DNA of 64,000 nt from Planctomycetaceae bacterium (GTDB lineage: Bacteria > Planctomycetota > Planctomycetia > Gemmatales > Gemmataceae). Of this stretch, positions 37,334-46,024 are shown piece by piece. The position numbers were made by a program, and so were the translations under genes. The notes below the pieces were generated by a model. The model did no database searches. It was not told the DNA's origin and was given only the letters and a program-made list of their open reading frames with translations. Within the stretch, counting starts at the first letter, position 1. Each line of letters begins with the position of its first letter. Where the stretch lies: positions 1 to 64,000 of the forward strand of contig PNLP01000043.1 of the NCBI GenBank assembly GCA_013823135.1. The letters are read 5' to 3'.

Positions 37334-38914
37334 TCAGGGATCACGAGGCGGACGACCGTCGGCATGACGGCTCACTTCGTCGTCGGACAGCGGGCGGGAG
37401 AACGCAGCGAACTCATCCATCCGGCCACTGAAATGGCGAATCGGAACGCGGTCTGAACGAGTCCCGCTGGTCCAGTTCCCCAACTCGGCCCGTCCGGGCC
37501 GCAGTGCCACATCGAACGTGAGCGACTGCCGGTGGAGTGGAACACCGTCGGCGTAGTGCGTGACTCGGCGATTGATGGCGTCGTATACCACTGCGAGGTG
37601 AACCCATTGCCCGAGGCGGTTCGGCGTGAACACTTGTGGGCTGTCGTAGTCTGTGTGGTGGGGTTTCGCTGCGATACCGAGTCGCACGCGGCCGTCTGAA
37701 AGCACCTGCCAGTGAACCGCGCCAGGATCGAAGGCATCCGACATCAGAAGCGAATTGTATCGCCGGTCCAGACCACCCACGCGAACTCGCGTCAGCAGAC
37801 TCAATGACTGAAGTTCGCCTGGTACCGCAAGACGCACACGATCACCGACACGCCCGAACTCCAGCGCACCTTTCCCGGGCCAGTGGCCATCGGCACGCTC
37901 GCACCCGACCACGGTTCCGCTGCCAACTGGTGACCCGTTACTCGCAGCATTCCGTAACGTGCGGGCTGCGGATGGACCCTCAAAGTCGAACCGAACGAGC
38001 AAGGCCGGGTCGGCATTCCAGGCTCTCGCCGAGGTTCCCCACTTCTCGCGCTGCTGGGCGGTCGCGTCATTCTCGCGGCGGTCCAGGTCGGGCCGAGTGA
38101 CGAAGCCGGTGGGGTCCGCTGGCAACCGCCGATCGACACCGCCGTGTGCCACAGCAACCGCTTGGCCTGTCGTTAGATCATGTTGCCCAGCAGTCCGGTG
38201 AAGTTCAACCTTCCCCTGGAATACGTGTACTTCCGCACCGGCGGTCGAGACACTTAACCCAAAGGCCGTGCCACGATCGATGAGTGATCCTTGCGGTGTT
38301 CCGATCCGAAAACCGCTCGCGTGCGTGGGAACTTCTGCCGTCAGACGACCAGTTTTGCAGAACGCTTCGTTGGACGAGAGCAGTCGGAATTCCGCCGGCC
38401 CTTGGAGAACGACACGTGCCCCGCTAAAGAACTCCACTTCCGCCAAACCCGCCGTTAGCTTGAGCCATCCGGGTTCCAACGCCGCTCCGACTACCAGCAC
38501 ATTCTGAGGTTCTGCCCATTCAGCACCGACTGTTCGTGTCAACACCGCGACCGCGACTGTCGTCGATTCTTCGCCGCTTGGAGTGGGTACGGGCGAGATT
38601 GTTGGGCCCGAGATCCGCACCGTGAGGACCACGATTGCAGCAGCAATCGCCAGCGCAGCCACGACCCACGGCAGTTTTCGAGCGGGTCGTATGGTGCTGG
38701 CTTTCTCCGTGACTTCTCGCGGCGGGGCTACCTGCAAATCTTGGCCCGCAAGATCTCGCATTTTTGCGTCGAGCGTGAACTGATCGAGTAGTTCGGAGCC
38801 AAGATCGGGGTGTGATTCGAGCAACGAAAGCAGTCTAACGGCCTGATCTTGGGAGAGAGTCCCGGTGAGGTAGCAATCTAGCAATTCATCGAAACTCGGT
38901 TGAGGCTCAGCCAT
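37334..38914 (-). CDS. FecR-LamG membrane protein, partner of an ECF sigma factor
   Basis: 526 aa from ATG 38914 (ATG 38920 is an alternative; both overlap the sigma gene). N-terminal cytoplasmic anti-sigma-like part (about 1-75, FDELLDCYLTGTLSQDQAVRLLSLL), one membrane helix (LPWVVAALAIAAAIVVLTV), a FecR domain (about 150-260, VEFFSGARVVLQGPAEFRLLS, GTPQGSLIDRGTAFGLSV) and a C-terminal concanavalin A-like LamG domain (about 310-520, LLVRFDFEGPSAARTLRNAA, WVHLAVVYDAINRRVTHYADG). This architecture is typical of planctomycetes. It probably senses a surface glycan and holds or releases the sigma factor. Confidence 0.85.
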   Translation of the reverse strand: MAEPQPSFDELLDCYLTGTLSQDQAVRLLSLLESHPDLGSELLDQFTLDAKMRDLAGQDLQVAPPREVTEKASTIRPARKLPWVVAALAIAAAIVVLTVRISGPTISPVPTPSGEESTTVAVAVLTRTVGAEWAEPQNVLVVGAALEPGWLKLTAGLAEVEFFSGARVVLQGPAEFRLLSSNEAFCKTGRLTAEVPTHASGFRIGTPQGSLIDRGTAFGLSVSTAGAEVHVFQGKVELHRTAGQHDLTTGQAVAVAHGGVDRRLPADPTGFVTRPDLDRRENDATAQQREKWGTSARAWNADPALLVRFDFEGPSAARTLRNAASNGSPVGSGTVVGCERADGHWPGKGALEFGRVGDRVRLAVPGELQSLSLLTRVRVGGLDRRYNSLLMSDAFDPGAVHWQVLSDGRVRLGIAAKPHHTDYDSPQVFTPNRLGQWVHLAVVYDAINRRVTHYADGVPLHRQSLTFDVALRPGRAELGNWTSGTRSDRVPIRHFSGRMDEFAAFSRPLSDDEVSRHADGRPPRDP

Positions 38915-39437
38915 TGGCATCCCCCCGTTCCAAGGAGCGTGTGATACAATCGCGGAGCTTTTCCCGAACACGGCTAATTGCGCGGCAGATCGTGTCTACC
39001 CGGGTACCGAGTTTCGCACCAATGTCAGCTACTGACTGTTCACCAAAATAATACTCGTCGATCAGGGTGCGGCTTTTATCCGGCAGTCGATTGAGACACC
39101 GGCGAAGGGCGGCAAGTTCATCGTCGTAAACAGACGGTGAGTCCCGCTCTTCAGCTAGACGACGAACGTGTTCGGCAAGTCGACGAAGAACGTCTGGCAT
39201 CACTCGCGTCCGCTCGCGCCAGAGGCGTAATGCGACGTGCCGGGTCATGGTTGCAAGCAGTGGGCGAATGTCGCTAGCAAAATCCCACTCGCTGGACTTC
39301 GCCAGGAATTCGACCAGCACCTGCTGAACGATGTCGTCTGCAAGACCGGGCAAAGGCGCGTACCGCAAGGCGAGTCCCCTGACGAACCCAGCCTGGGCGA
39401 GAAAAATCTGCGCGGCCTTGGTGACATCCGAATTCAT
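38907..39437 (-). CDS. ECF-family sigma factor paired with FecR-LamG protein
   Basis: 176 aa from ATG 39437, preceded by GAGGAGG/GAGG sites; the frame to 39560 adds a low-quality leader. Region 2: FVRGLALRYAPLPGLADDIVQQVLVEFLA and RPLLATMTRHVALRLWRERTRV. Region 4: RCLNRLPDKSRTLIDEYYFGEQSVADIGAKLGTRVDTICRAISRVREKL. It matches the planctomycete group of sigma factors (often named sigma-70 family, Rhodopirellula/Verrucomicrobium type) that are always followed by a FecR/LamG gene. The stop overlaps the partner's start. Confidence 0.88.
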   Translation of the reverse strand: MNSDVTKAAQIFLAQAGFVRGLALRYAPLPGLADDIVQQVLVEFLAKSSEWDFASDIRPLLATMTRHVALRLWRERTRVMPDVLRRLAEHVRRLAEERDSPSVYDDELAALRRCLNRLPDKSRTLIDEYYFGEQSVADIGAKLGTRVDTICRAISRVREKLRDCITRSLERGDANG

Positions 39438-39675
39438 CACGTTCCTCTGTTCCTCCTCTGATACCCACACCAACGAGCCGAACCGGACAAGATTTTTTTG
39501 AATTTGTGTATTGGGGGGACTCCAGATCGGCGCACAACTACCCGCTGACAACAAGGGCATGTTAGCGACTTGATCCCGTCATTCCTCGATGCGCTTGGTC
39601 TTGCCAGTCCGCCGTGATTTGCTAACATCTGTGAATGAGAAGACTTTGATCTTCTCGATAAGTTCTTAGACGTTT

Positions 39676-39754
<79 letters not shown>

Positions 39755-39781
39755 GAAAAAGGCTTGTTTTCAAGCACGAAA

Positions 39782-39815
39782 CCCGCTTAACCCGGCATCG
39801 CTTGGGTTAAGCGGG
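39782..39815 (+). terminator. Terminator of tRNA-Pro
   Basis: A perfect 12-bp stem CCCGCTTAACCC / GGGTTAAGCGGG followed by TTTTCGCATTTT, about 30 bases after the tRNA. It lies inside the element, so the element brings its own terminator. Confidence 0.75.
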
Positions 39816-39834
39816 TTTTCGCATTTTACGCCCA

Positions 39835-39878
39835 TTCACTGCCCTTTGGAACCGAATTCACTGCCCTTTCACTGCCCC
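39835..39878. repeat. Left arm-type integrase sites (TTCACTGCCC x3)
   Basis: Three copies of TTCACTGCCC(TTT) start at 39835, 39857 and 39868. Two more copies lie at the right end (47102-47126). Paired short repeats near both att sites are typical arm-type binding sites of tyrosine integrases; function is inferred. Confidence 0.55.
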
Positions 39879-40190
39879 AACGTCCTCCAGGTAAATCTCT
39901 AATTCTTGTGCGAAAGATTCCCGCCAACGCCCCCCTTCAAAAATCTCATAGGTCACTATCCCGTTTCGCTTCGTGACCCGGAAACCAAACCCCCTGCCTT
40001 GACCGACAAAATCCACGACCTCCAGACCGTCAAACAGTTGCGCAATCATGCTGTTGCTCCAGGTAAGGCGTGCCAAATCTGCCACGCTATGAATACGGTA
40101 TGCTTCGGCTCGCCCAAACCGTGAGGGTCGAAAATGAGAATTTAATGAGAGACACAATAACTTCGTTGACAACACTTTCGTGCGACTCAT
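39858..40190 (-). CDS. Hypothetical protein, left end of element
   Basis: 110 aa from ATG 40190 (the frame starts at 40247). It has composition like its neighbours and a plausible fold (RGFGFRVTKRNGIVTYEIFE, GGRWRESFAQELEIYLED), but no family I recognise and no clear ribosome-binding site. The 3' end runs into the arm-type repeats. Confidence 0.4.
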   Translation of the reverse strand: MSRTKVLSTKLLCLSLNSHFRPSRFGRAEAYRIHSVADLARLTWSNSMIAQLFDGLEVVDFVGQGRGFGFRVTKRNGIVTYEIFEGGRWRESFAQELEIYLEDVGAVKGQ

Positions 40191-40215
40191 GTTTGCTATA
40201 TCGTTCTTTGTATTG

Positions 40216-40767
40216 TTATTGGTTTGCATTGAAAAAAGCACGAGCAAAACCCGCTGGTGTCATCGCTCTTGCTCGCTTCGATCCCGATGACTTCATTCCC
40301 GCAATATCAAGAATGGAACCAAGTGGTTGAACTGGTGACTTGGTTGGGTGGGTGAAACTGCCCCACAGATACGTTTTCTTTGTGTAGGGGTCGCCAAAGT
40401 CTGACGGGTCGAACTGGAAGGCGGGTTTGCCAAGGAAGCGAACTAGGCGACCTCTAGGGTTCTCTAGACACCACCAGGACGGGCGATAAATGGCGACGGC
40501 CCGCAAGCACGCATCGACCACGGAAAGAGCCAACTTCACTTCATCGTCTGTTCTTTGCACCCAGACACCAGCGAGGGAAAAAACAGTGCAAGGGGGCGCA
40601 GCGAGGATGCCGTGAACGGGCTTCCCCATGTGTTCCAGCAAACGCACATCTTGCGGAAGATCGATCTTAACCACATCATAGCCATTGTCAGAGTATGGCT
40701 TACTCCAATTGCCACTTCCGCAGCACAAATCAAGTATTGTCTTCACATTGTAAGATAGTTCTGACAA
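40216..40767 (-). CDS. DNA (cytosine-5) methyltransferase-like protein
   Basis: 183 aa; the start is TTG 40767 or GTG 40746. Motif I (SAM binding) is ILDLCCGSGNWSKPY, motif IV with the catalytic Cys is AAPPCTVFSLAG, and the ENP motif VI is WWCLENPRGRLV. It lacks the C-terminal motifs IX-X and is short compared with full C5 methyltransferases (about 350 aa), as known for compact phage-encoded versions. No restriction enzyme is next to it, so self-protection or regulation is more likely than restriction. Confidence 0.75.
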   Translation of the reverse strand: MSELSYNVKTILDLCCGSGNWSKPYSDNGYDVVKIDLPQDVRLLEHMGKPVHGILAAPPCTVFSLAGVWVQRTDDEVKLALSVVDACLRAVAIYRPSWWCLENPRGRLVRFLGKPAFQFDPSDFGDPYTKKTYLWGSFTHPTKSPVQPLGSILDIAGMKSSGSKRARAMTPAGFARAFFNANQ

Positions 40768-40790
40768 TTCAAATCAAATATTTCAACGTC

Positions 40791-40967
40791 ATGACTTTTG
40801 CGGACAAGCCCACTGGTGGAGGAGAGGGGGGCAACGCCAGGGCGCATCTCCAGAATGCCGTGGTGCAATGTGAGAATGCTAAACCACGTTTCAAGAATGC
40901 CGTGGTGCATCTGGGGAACGTCAGGGCGCAATGCGGGAATGCGGTCATGCAATGCGGGAATGCCTGA
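40791..40967 (+). CDS. Small open frame made of a 7-residue repeat
   Basis: 58 aa from ATG 40791. After MTFADKPTGGGEGG the frame consists of heptads starting with Asn-Ala or Asn-Val: NARAHLQ, NAVVQCE, NAKPRFK, NAVVHLG, NVRAQCG, NAVMQCG. There is no ribosome-binding site. It may be a coding curiosity of a 21-bp minisatellite rather than a real protein. Confidence 0.3.
   Translation: MTFADKPTGGGEGGNARAHLQNAVVQCENAKPRFKNAVVHLGNVRAQCGNAVMQCGNA
40833..40967. repeat. Six-copy 21-bp tandem repeat
   Basis: Six 21-bp units (starts 40833, 40854, 40875, 40896, 40917, 40938) plus a partial seventh. All begin AAYGYC or AATGC and alternate between two versions. It sits between the divergent methyltransferase and excisionase-like genes. 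Confidence 0.8.
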
Positions 40968-41133
40968 ACACATCTGGGGTGCGATCAATTTTAAATAATG
41001 GTGGCATGGTAAGGGTGCGGAAAACTGCGATCTGGTTATTAAAAATTGATCGCAAAAAGATTCTCAAAAATGTGTGGCAATCTCAAAAGCATCGATCTAT
41101 ATACTTTGTGCCACTAACAATAGGAGAGATGTA

Positions 41134-41325
41134 ATGGAAGAAACTGAACTGCCACGTTGGATGAGTAAACGAGAAGCCGCTGAATATCTTAGAATAAACA
41201 TCTACACCCTGAACCGATGGGTAAAGAGGGGATGGATTCAACCGACAAAGATGGGAAGGTTCACGAGGTTCTTAGAAAAGAATGTGATTGCGATGATGGA
41301 GCGCACCAAGGAGAAAGATGCATGA
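41134..41325 (+). CDS. Excisionase-like helix-turn-helix protein
   Basis: 63 aa from ATG 41134 with AGGAGA upstream. MSKREAAEYLRINIYTLNRWVKRGWIQPTKMGRFTRFLEKNVIAMM is the MerR-like HTH_17/excisionase fold. It is the first gene of the element's replication operon and may act as recombination directionality factor or operon regulator. Its end overlaps the next gene by eight bases. Confidence 0.8.
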   Translation: MEETELPRWMSKREAAEYLRINIYTLNRWVKRGWIQPTKMGRFTRFLEKNVIAMMERTKEKDA

Positions 41326-41533
41326 GTTTGACCTTACACCAGAGTTGATGGGTGAACTACGGCAAGAGGCAGACAGGTTATTGAATAAGAAGCCTGAGAG
41401 ACTGCCAACAATGCCTTTTGGAAAACATAAGGGAGAGTATCTGTTCTCCATTCCAAAGGGTTATTTGAAGTGGATGGTAGAGAATTGCAGTTTGGGCACA
41501 CGGCTTGAACAGCAAATTCGACGTTATATTTAA
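41318..41533 (+). CDS. DUF3820-like small protein
   Basis: 71 aa starting inside the last codons of the preceding gene. LPTMPFGKHKGEYLFSIPKGYLKWMVEN is the DUF3820 signature (MPFGKHKGxxL..IPxxYLxWL). Family members are common in phage and plasmid replication modules and function is unknown. It lies just upstream of the primase gene. Confidence 0.75.
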   Translation: MHEFDLTPELMGELRQEADRLLNKKPERLPTMPFGKHKGEYLFSIPKGYLKWMVENCSLGTRLEQQIRRYI

Positions 41534-41601
41534 ACAGCAAGCCGCACTCCAGTGGAAAAGAATGCGGCTTGCCTTACCATAGAAAACGGAGGAAAGAACC
41601 A

Positions 41602-42549
41602 ATGTATAATAGTTCTAATTCAGCAAATTTAAAACCGCAAACTATTTCAGTTTGTGAAGCTGGAATTCCAGACGAATTGAAGGCGATACCAAATTGGGTT
41701 TGTTGGCGATGGGAGTTTCGTAAAGACAAATGGAGCAAGCCGCCTCTCACACCAGCAACTTCACCAACAACTTGCACTTTGGCGTCTACAAATGATCCTG
41801 AGACGTGGTGTAGTTTCTCAAAAGCAATTGAAGAATACAAATGTTGGCGGGGTTGCACGAATGGGTTTGACGGGATTGGATGCGTCCTTGCCCCTCCCTA
41901 CTGTGGTGTTGACCTGGATGATTGCCGCAATCCTGAAACTGGTGTGATTGCTTCGTGGGCAATGGAGATTGTAGACCAGATGCGAAGCTACACCGAAGTC
42001 TCACCATCTGGAAAAGGCTTGAAAATGTGGTTGAAGGGCAAGCTGTGCGGCAAGGGAACACGCAAAGCCTTTGCAGATGGAGCAATCGAGGTTTACGACG
42101 CCTCACGGTATTTCACGGTTACGGGAAGCTGCCTCAATTCAAACTCAATTGCAGAACGACAAACCGAGCTGGACACACTCTATTCATCCTTAGGAGTGCA
42201 AGAGGACAAGCCCACAGTGGAGAGGGGTTCAGGTTTTCTGAGTGATGACACTGAATTAAATGAGATCGACAAGGAAGTAATATCAATTGGCAAATGCGAC
42301 AGAGTTTTTGAATTGTTGTATTTGGGAAAATGGCAAGGGAGTTATCCGTCTCAGAGTGAGGCAGACGCTGCATTGTGTGCAAAACTTGCGTTCTATTGTG
42401 GAGGCAACGAAGACGCAATAAACCGAATTTTTCGTTCAAGTAAACTGATGAGGCAGAAGTGGGAGAGGGAAGATTATCGTTATGACACGATTGCCATAGC
42501 GACATGGAATATAAACAAATTTTACCATAGGAGACTGTATGATAGATAA
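41602..42549 (+). CDS. PrimPol-type (AEP) primase of the element
   Basis: 315 aa from ATG 41602 with GGAGGAA nine bases upstream. The archaeo-eukaryotic primase core is seen in IPNWVCWRWEFRKDKWSKPP, the metal motif GVDLDDCRN (about 110) and YTEVSPSGKGLKMWLKG (about 140), then SRYFTVTGSCL. The C-terminal part (about 220-310) is a helical tail as in NrS-1-like enzymes. It should prime or polymerise DNA at the element's origin together with the helicase, whose start overlaps its stop. Confidence 0.85.
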   Translation: MYNSSNSANLKPQTISVCEAGIPDELKAIPNWVCWRWEFRKDKWSKPPLTPATSPTTCTLASTNDPETWCSFSKAIEEYKCWRGCTNGFDGIGCVLAPPYCGVDLDDCRNPETGVIASWAMEIVDQMRSYTEVSPSGKGLKMWLKGKLCGKGTRKAFADGAIEVYDASRYFTVTGSCLNSNSIAERQTELDTLYSSLGVQEDKPTVERGSGFLSDDTELNEIDKEVISIGKCDRVFELLYLGKWQGSYPSQSEADAALCAKLAFYCGGNEDAINRIFRSSKLMRQKWEREDYRYDTIAIATWNINKFYHRRLYDR

Positions 42550-44188
42550 TGAAATGTTTTTTGCGGAATTGAGTCAGGCGAAACCAGTAATTGGAAAAAA
42601 GCCGACTGATGTGAAGTATTTTGAAAAACTCGCTGACCAGTTTTTGGAGTTCTCGAAATACAACATCAGGTCATGGAACAATCGAGACTATGCATATGAC
42701 GGCACAAGGTGGAGTGAAATTCAGGATTTGCCAAACCGGTTGCGGCTTTGGATGAGGCAGAATAACATTCCACAAAACAACAATATTGTAGGCAACGTCG
42801 TTCCAATAATTAAGGCGGTTGCGTCCGTCCAGTGTGAGGGCATGCCGACCTGGATTGGGGAAAGCTGCCCCTTTGGTTCGGACGTGGTCGCCTTCAAGAA
42901 TGGAATCCTGGACGTGAAGAAATACCTTGCTGGGGATGCTACCTTGTGTCCTCATTCTAGAAATTGGTTCAGTTCGTTTTGCTTACCTTTTGCTTATGAT
43001 CCGTCTGCCTCATGTCCACAATGGCTACAGTTTTTGGAGCAAGTCTATGAGGGAGATTTGGAGCGGGTTGCACTACTTCAAGAATGGTTTGGCTATTGCT
43101 TGCTGCCTGACACCTCGCAGCAAAAAATGCTGATGATGGTAGGCAAGCCACGGTCAGGAAAAGGAACCATCCAGCACATTTTAAAGGCGATGGTAGGGGC
43201 AGACAATTCAACTGGATTCTCCCTCACGTCACTTGCGGACACGTTTGGGATTCACTGCCTCTTGAACAAGCTGGTCGCCTTTGTGGGTGAGGTCGATTTA
43301 CAAAACAATCGCATGCGGGGAATGATCCTGGAGAGGTTGAAATCAATTGTGGGTGAGGACACGCAAAGGGTGGAGGAGAAATACATGAGCAGTGTCAGCG
43401 CACTTTTGCCGTCACGGTTTTGTATTGCATGTAACCAGCTACCGTCGTTCTTAGATCCATCTGGAGCATTGGGTAAGCGATTATTGATCCTTGACCATGA
43501 CGTGAGTTTTTCTGGCAGGGAGGACACTGGACTAAAAGAAAAGTTGTCGAGCGAATTATCAGGAATTGCAAACTGGTCATTAGGAGGGTTGTCGAGATTG
43601 CGGGAAAAAGGAAAATTCACCGAACCCAAAACGATGAAAAACTCCGTCCAACAATTCATGCTCCAGAGTTCTCCAGTCTTGTGTTTTATTAGAGATTGTT
43701 GTGTGGTTCAAACAGCATATGATCCTGGCGACTTGCAGTGCGAAACCTCTTGTGATGACATTTGGGTGGAGCGGGATAAACTGTTTTTGCAGTATCAACA
43801 ATGGTGTCTGGACAACGATAGACAAGAGGCGAGCAGCGCTTATTTTGGTCAGGATTTGCAAAACAGTATTCCAAAAATAAGAGACAAGGAAGTGAAAAAA
43901 ATGGTCAACGGCAAAAGGGTGAGGGTGTATCCAGGGATTGCACTAAAGGCAAACAGTGATGATGCTGACAAGACCACAGTGGAGGGGTTGGAATATTCTG
44001 TCCTGCCTTTTGACGGAGAAAAAGTGTTTGTGAAAATTGATATGAGAAAACTTACACCACTTCAAACCGTGTTCATCCCAAGGAAGGAACCATATGGCGA
44101 CGGAATTATATGTCATCCTCATGATGTGGAAAAGCGGATAGCCGAACTGCAAGGACATGTTGACTCAGTAAAGAACAGTGGAGCATAA
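42539..44188 (+). CDS. SF3 helicase, phage/plasmid P4-family type
   Basis: 549 aa, start overlapping the primase by 11 bases. N-terminal D5-like part (YNIRSWNNRDYAYDGTRWSE, about 40-170; CPHSRNWFSSFCLPFAYDP), then the SF3 ATPase with Walker A MVGKPRSGKGTIQHIL (about 205), Walker B-like NKLVAFVGEVDL (about 245) and motif C SRFCIACNQLPSFLDPSGAL (about 300). It is a hexameric replicative helicase that would open the origin; an inverted-repeat-flanked AT-rich segment follows directly. Confidence 0.88.
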   Translation: MIDNEMFFAELSQAKPVIGKKPTDVKYFEKLADQFLEFSKYNIRSWNNRDYAYDGTRWSEIQDLPNRLRLWMRQNNIPQNNNIVGNVVPIIKAVASVQCEGMPTWIGESCPFGSDVVAFKNGILDVKKYLAGDATLCPHSRNWFSSFCLPFAYDPSASCPQWLQFLEQVYEGDLERVALLQEWFGYCLLPDTSQQKMLMMVGKPRSGKGTIQHILKAMVGADNSTGFSLTSLADTFGIHCLLNKLVAFVGEVDLQNNRMRGMILERLKSIVGEDTQRVEEKYMSSVSALLPSRFCIACNQLPSFLDPSGALGKRLLILDHDVSFSGREDTGLKEKLSSELSGIANWSLGGLSRLREKGKFTEPKTMKNSVQQFMLQSSPVLCFIRDCCVVQTAYDPGDLQCETSCDDIWVERDKLFLQYQQWCLDNDRQEASSAYFGQDLQNSIPKIRDKEVKKMVNGKRVRVYPGIALKANSDDADKTTVEGLEYSVLPFDGEKVFVKIDMRKLTPLQTVFIPRKEPYGDGIICHPHDVEKRIAELQGHVDSVKNSGA

Positions 44189-44350
44189 TCCAGAAAACTG
44201 GCAAAGGATTATTTCAAATTGATCGCCTGAACCCATTTGCAGTAAGGTCATGGTGGCTTTGCTGCAAATGCCTGGACGGGGTTTTGGCGTTGAAGGAGTG
44301 GCGACGTGGCGGTGAGCAGTAGCGACCCATTGTGAACCGTAGTGGGGAGG

Positions 44351-44460
44351 GTGTCCAGGCATGTCCAGGCATTTGTATGCCCCAGGTTATGTTTGAAGAA
44401 ATTATTAAGAAATAGAAAACATAGAGTAGTCCGTGCAAATGCTTGGACATGCCTGGACAC
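44351..44460. other. Probable replication origin of the first element
   Basis: Two 25-bp arms (44351-44375 and 44436-44460) are inverted repeats with one mismatch. Each contains tandem TCCAGGCAT-type units. They flank 60 bases of AT-rich DNA. A further half-copy (GCAAATGCCTGGAC) lies at 44264. The site is 163 bases after the helicase stop. Iteron-like repeats around an AT-rich core next to a primase/helicase suggest an origin; this is inference. Confidence 0.55.
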
Positions 44461-44591
44461 TTGGTAGACTCAGTGTTGAAAAGTGTCTCCCCCTCACTGT
44501 GGTTTTGTCATCTTTATCACTGCTACGGCGACTGCTCTTGACCTCTTTTGTAAAGAAATGAGACAATGAATATTCATCAGGAGAACTGACT

Positions 44592-44846
44592 ATGTCGAAC
44601 ACATGCAAGAATCCAAAATGCGGTTTACACGTCAATTGGTTAAAGCAGCGACAACAATATGGGAGGCTTATTTCAACCTATGGCTTCACCCCAGAACAAA
44701 TCAAGGAACTCACTCCCCGTTGTCCGAAATGCATTACTGAGATGGTTGCGGAGATGGGTTATACAAACCAAAACAACTTAATCCTTCAACCAACCATGCC
44801 AGACGCAGGGGTTAAACTTATCTCTGGTCTACTAAATACATGGTAA
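44592..44846 (+). CDS. Small cysteine-rich protein
   Basis: 84 aa with AGGAG eight bases upstream. Two Cys pairs (CKNPKC near the start, CPKC at about 52) could bind zinc. No family recognised. It is part of the element and translated in the helicase direction, with a possible partner 21 bases downstream. Confidence 0.6.
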   Translation: MSNTCKNPKCGLHVNWLKQRQQYGRLISTYGFTPEQIKELTPRCPKCITEMVAEMGYTNQNNLILQPTMPDAGVKLISGLLNTW

Positions 44847-44867
44847 GCCCACCAACCAAGGAACAAA

Positions 44868-45143
44868 ATGGATAACCACGAAGCCGAAGTGAAACGAGCA
44901 ATTAAAGATGAACTATATGTAGCCAGAGACAAGGCTATAGCAAAATCAAATTCAGTTAAAGCAAAGATTAGAGGCGACGAAACTAAGACAATGTTTTGGC
45001 AGGATGTTGCTTCAAAGATTTCCCAAAACAACCACATAAGTAGAGTCATCGACGAAACCAGCGACCGTTACATCAAAAATGGTTTTGCTGAACGTGGTGC
45101 AATTTTTGACAAGGGTGGGACGATGCGTTTTTGGTCAGTGTGA
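44868..45143 (+). CDS. Hypothetical small charged protein
   Basis: 91 aa with AAGGAA upstream. Lys/Glu/Asp-rich helical N-terminus (HEAEVKRAIKDELYVARDKA), then TMFWQDVASKISQNNHISRVIDE. No family recognised; spacing suggests co-transcription with the Cys-rich protein. Confidence 0.5.
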   Translation: MDNHEAEVKRAIKDELYVARDKAIAKSNSVKAKIRGDETKTMFWQDVASKISQNNHISRVIDETSDRYIKNGFAERGAIFDKGGTMRFWSV

Positions 45144-45360
45144 GGGAGGGTGGATAGCCGGATAGCCATGAGATGTTTGCTAGGTAGCGCCGTCTCGACT
45201 CAGGTGCGTGCTTTCAGATCGACGCCCCAAAATCCTAAGTCAAACAAAAAGGTAAGGACGAACTGCGCCAGGATGCCGTTCTTTCCTCCAAATTCGCTCT
45301 ACAACCGCAAAACGGGGTTCAGGCAGGCAAACACCCACCCAAACCCCTGAACCCGTCAAA
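45144..45360. other. Gene-free stretch in the element
   Basis: A 66-residue open frame (45150-45350) has no ribosome-binding site or family feature. Otherwise I see nothing here. Confidence 0.4.
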
Positions 45361-45651
45361 TCACTTCGCTGTTTTCTGAGGGATGAGTGATTGGAGCAGA
45401 GTTTCCAGTTCCGTCAACATCGCCTTGAGTTTGACCGTCGCATAGCTCAGCTTCGGGAACTCAGTCTTTAACCACTGTTTGAAGTTGCCATGCGCAACCA
45501 GTTTCTTCGCCAGCAAACACGCCTTCCCCAACCGCCAGGACGCCAACGCCGTCTTCGTGATCGCCTCCCCAATATAAACCTTCAACTGGTCAATGCTCCA
45601 GTTTGCCGAAGGAACCTCAACACCAACCACCACTGCCGGAATGTTCTTCAT
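45361..45651 (-). CDS. DUF3102-like small protein
   Basis: 96 aa from ATG 45651. The core LGKACLLAKKLVAHGNFKQWLKTEFPKLSYATVKLKAML resembles DUF3102 (a helix, then GxFxxWLxxxF and a turn-helix), found in phages and mobile elements. It may be a DNA-binding accessory protein. Similarity is judged by eye. Confidence 0.55.
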   Translation of the reverse strand: MKNIPAVVVGVEVPSANWSIDQLKVYIGEAITKTALASWRLGKACLLAKKLVAHGNFKQWLKTEFPKLSYATVKLKAMLTELETLLQSLIPQKTAK

Positions 45652-46024
45652 GTGCAACCCTTGGTTCCAGGGGTGAACGAAAAGTTGCGACGTTGCAAAC
45701 TTTCCTCCCCACTGGTGGAACGAATCCTACTCCCACTTTCGCCTGACGCAACCCAAAAATCTGAAATTATTCTATATGTCAGAATTGGGCCAATTCAACT
45801 ATAGCCATTGGTTAGGGTTGGAAAACGATGACATCAGCTTGAACGACAGGTATAACTTTGTCAGCAACTTGCCGAGCGGCTTGCCTGGAAAACAATAACA
45901 ACGGCTTGAATGATGTCGAAAGATGGCAGGTGCAATTTTTGAAGCCAAAAACGCAAGAGGGGTTCAAGCAAGGGAAACCCCCACTTGAACCCCGTTCGTC
46001 AATTAAAATTGATCCTAGAGCGAT
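45652..46024. other. Gene-free stretch between DUF3102-like gene and integrase
   Basis: About 370 bases without a credible gene; it should hold the promoter of the minus-strand DUF3102-like gene. No strong repeats seen. Confidence 0.4.

Noticed and set aside
40833..40967. CRISPR array
   Set aside because: Units are contiguous 21-bp repeats without unique spacers, and no cas genes are present.
45150..45350. 66-residue open frame in the first element
   Set aside because: No ribosome-binding site and no coherent composition.
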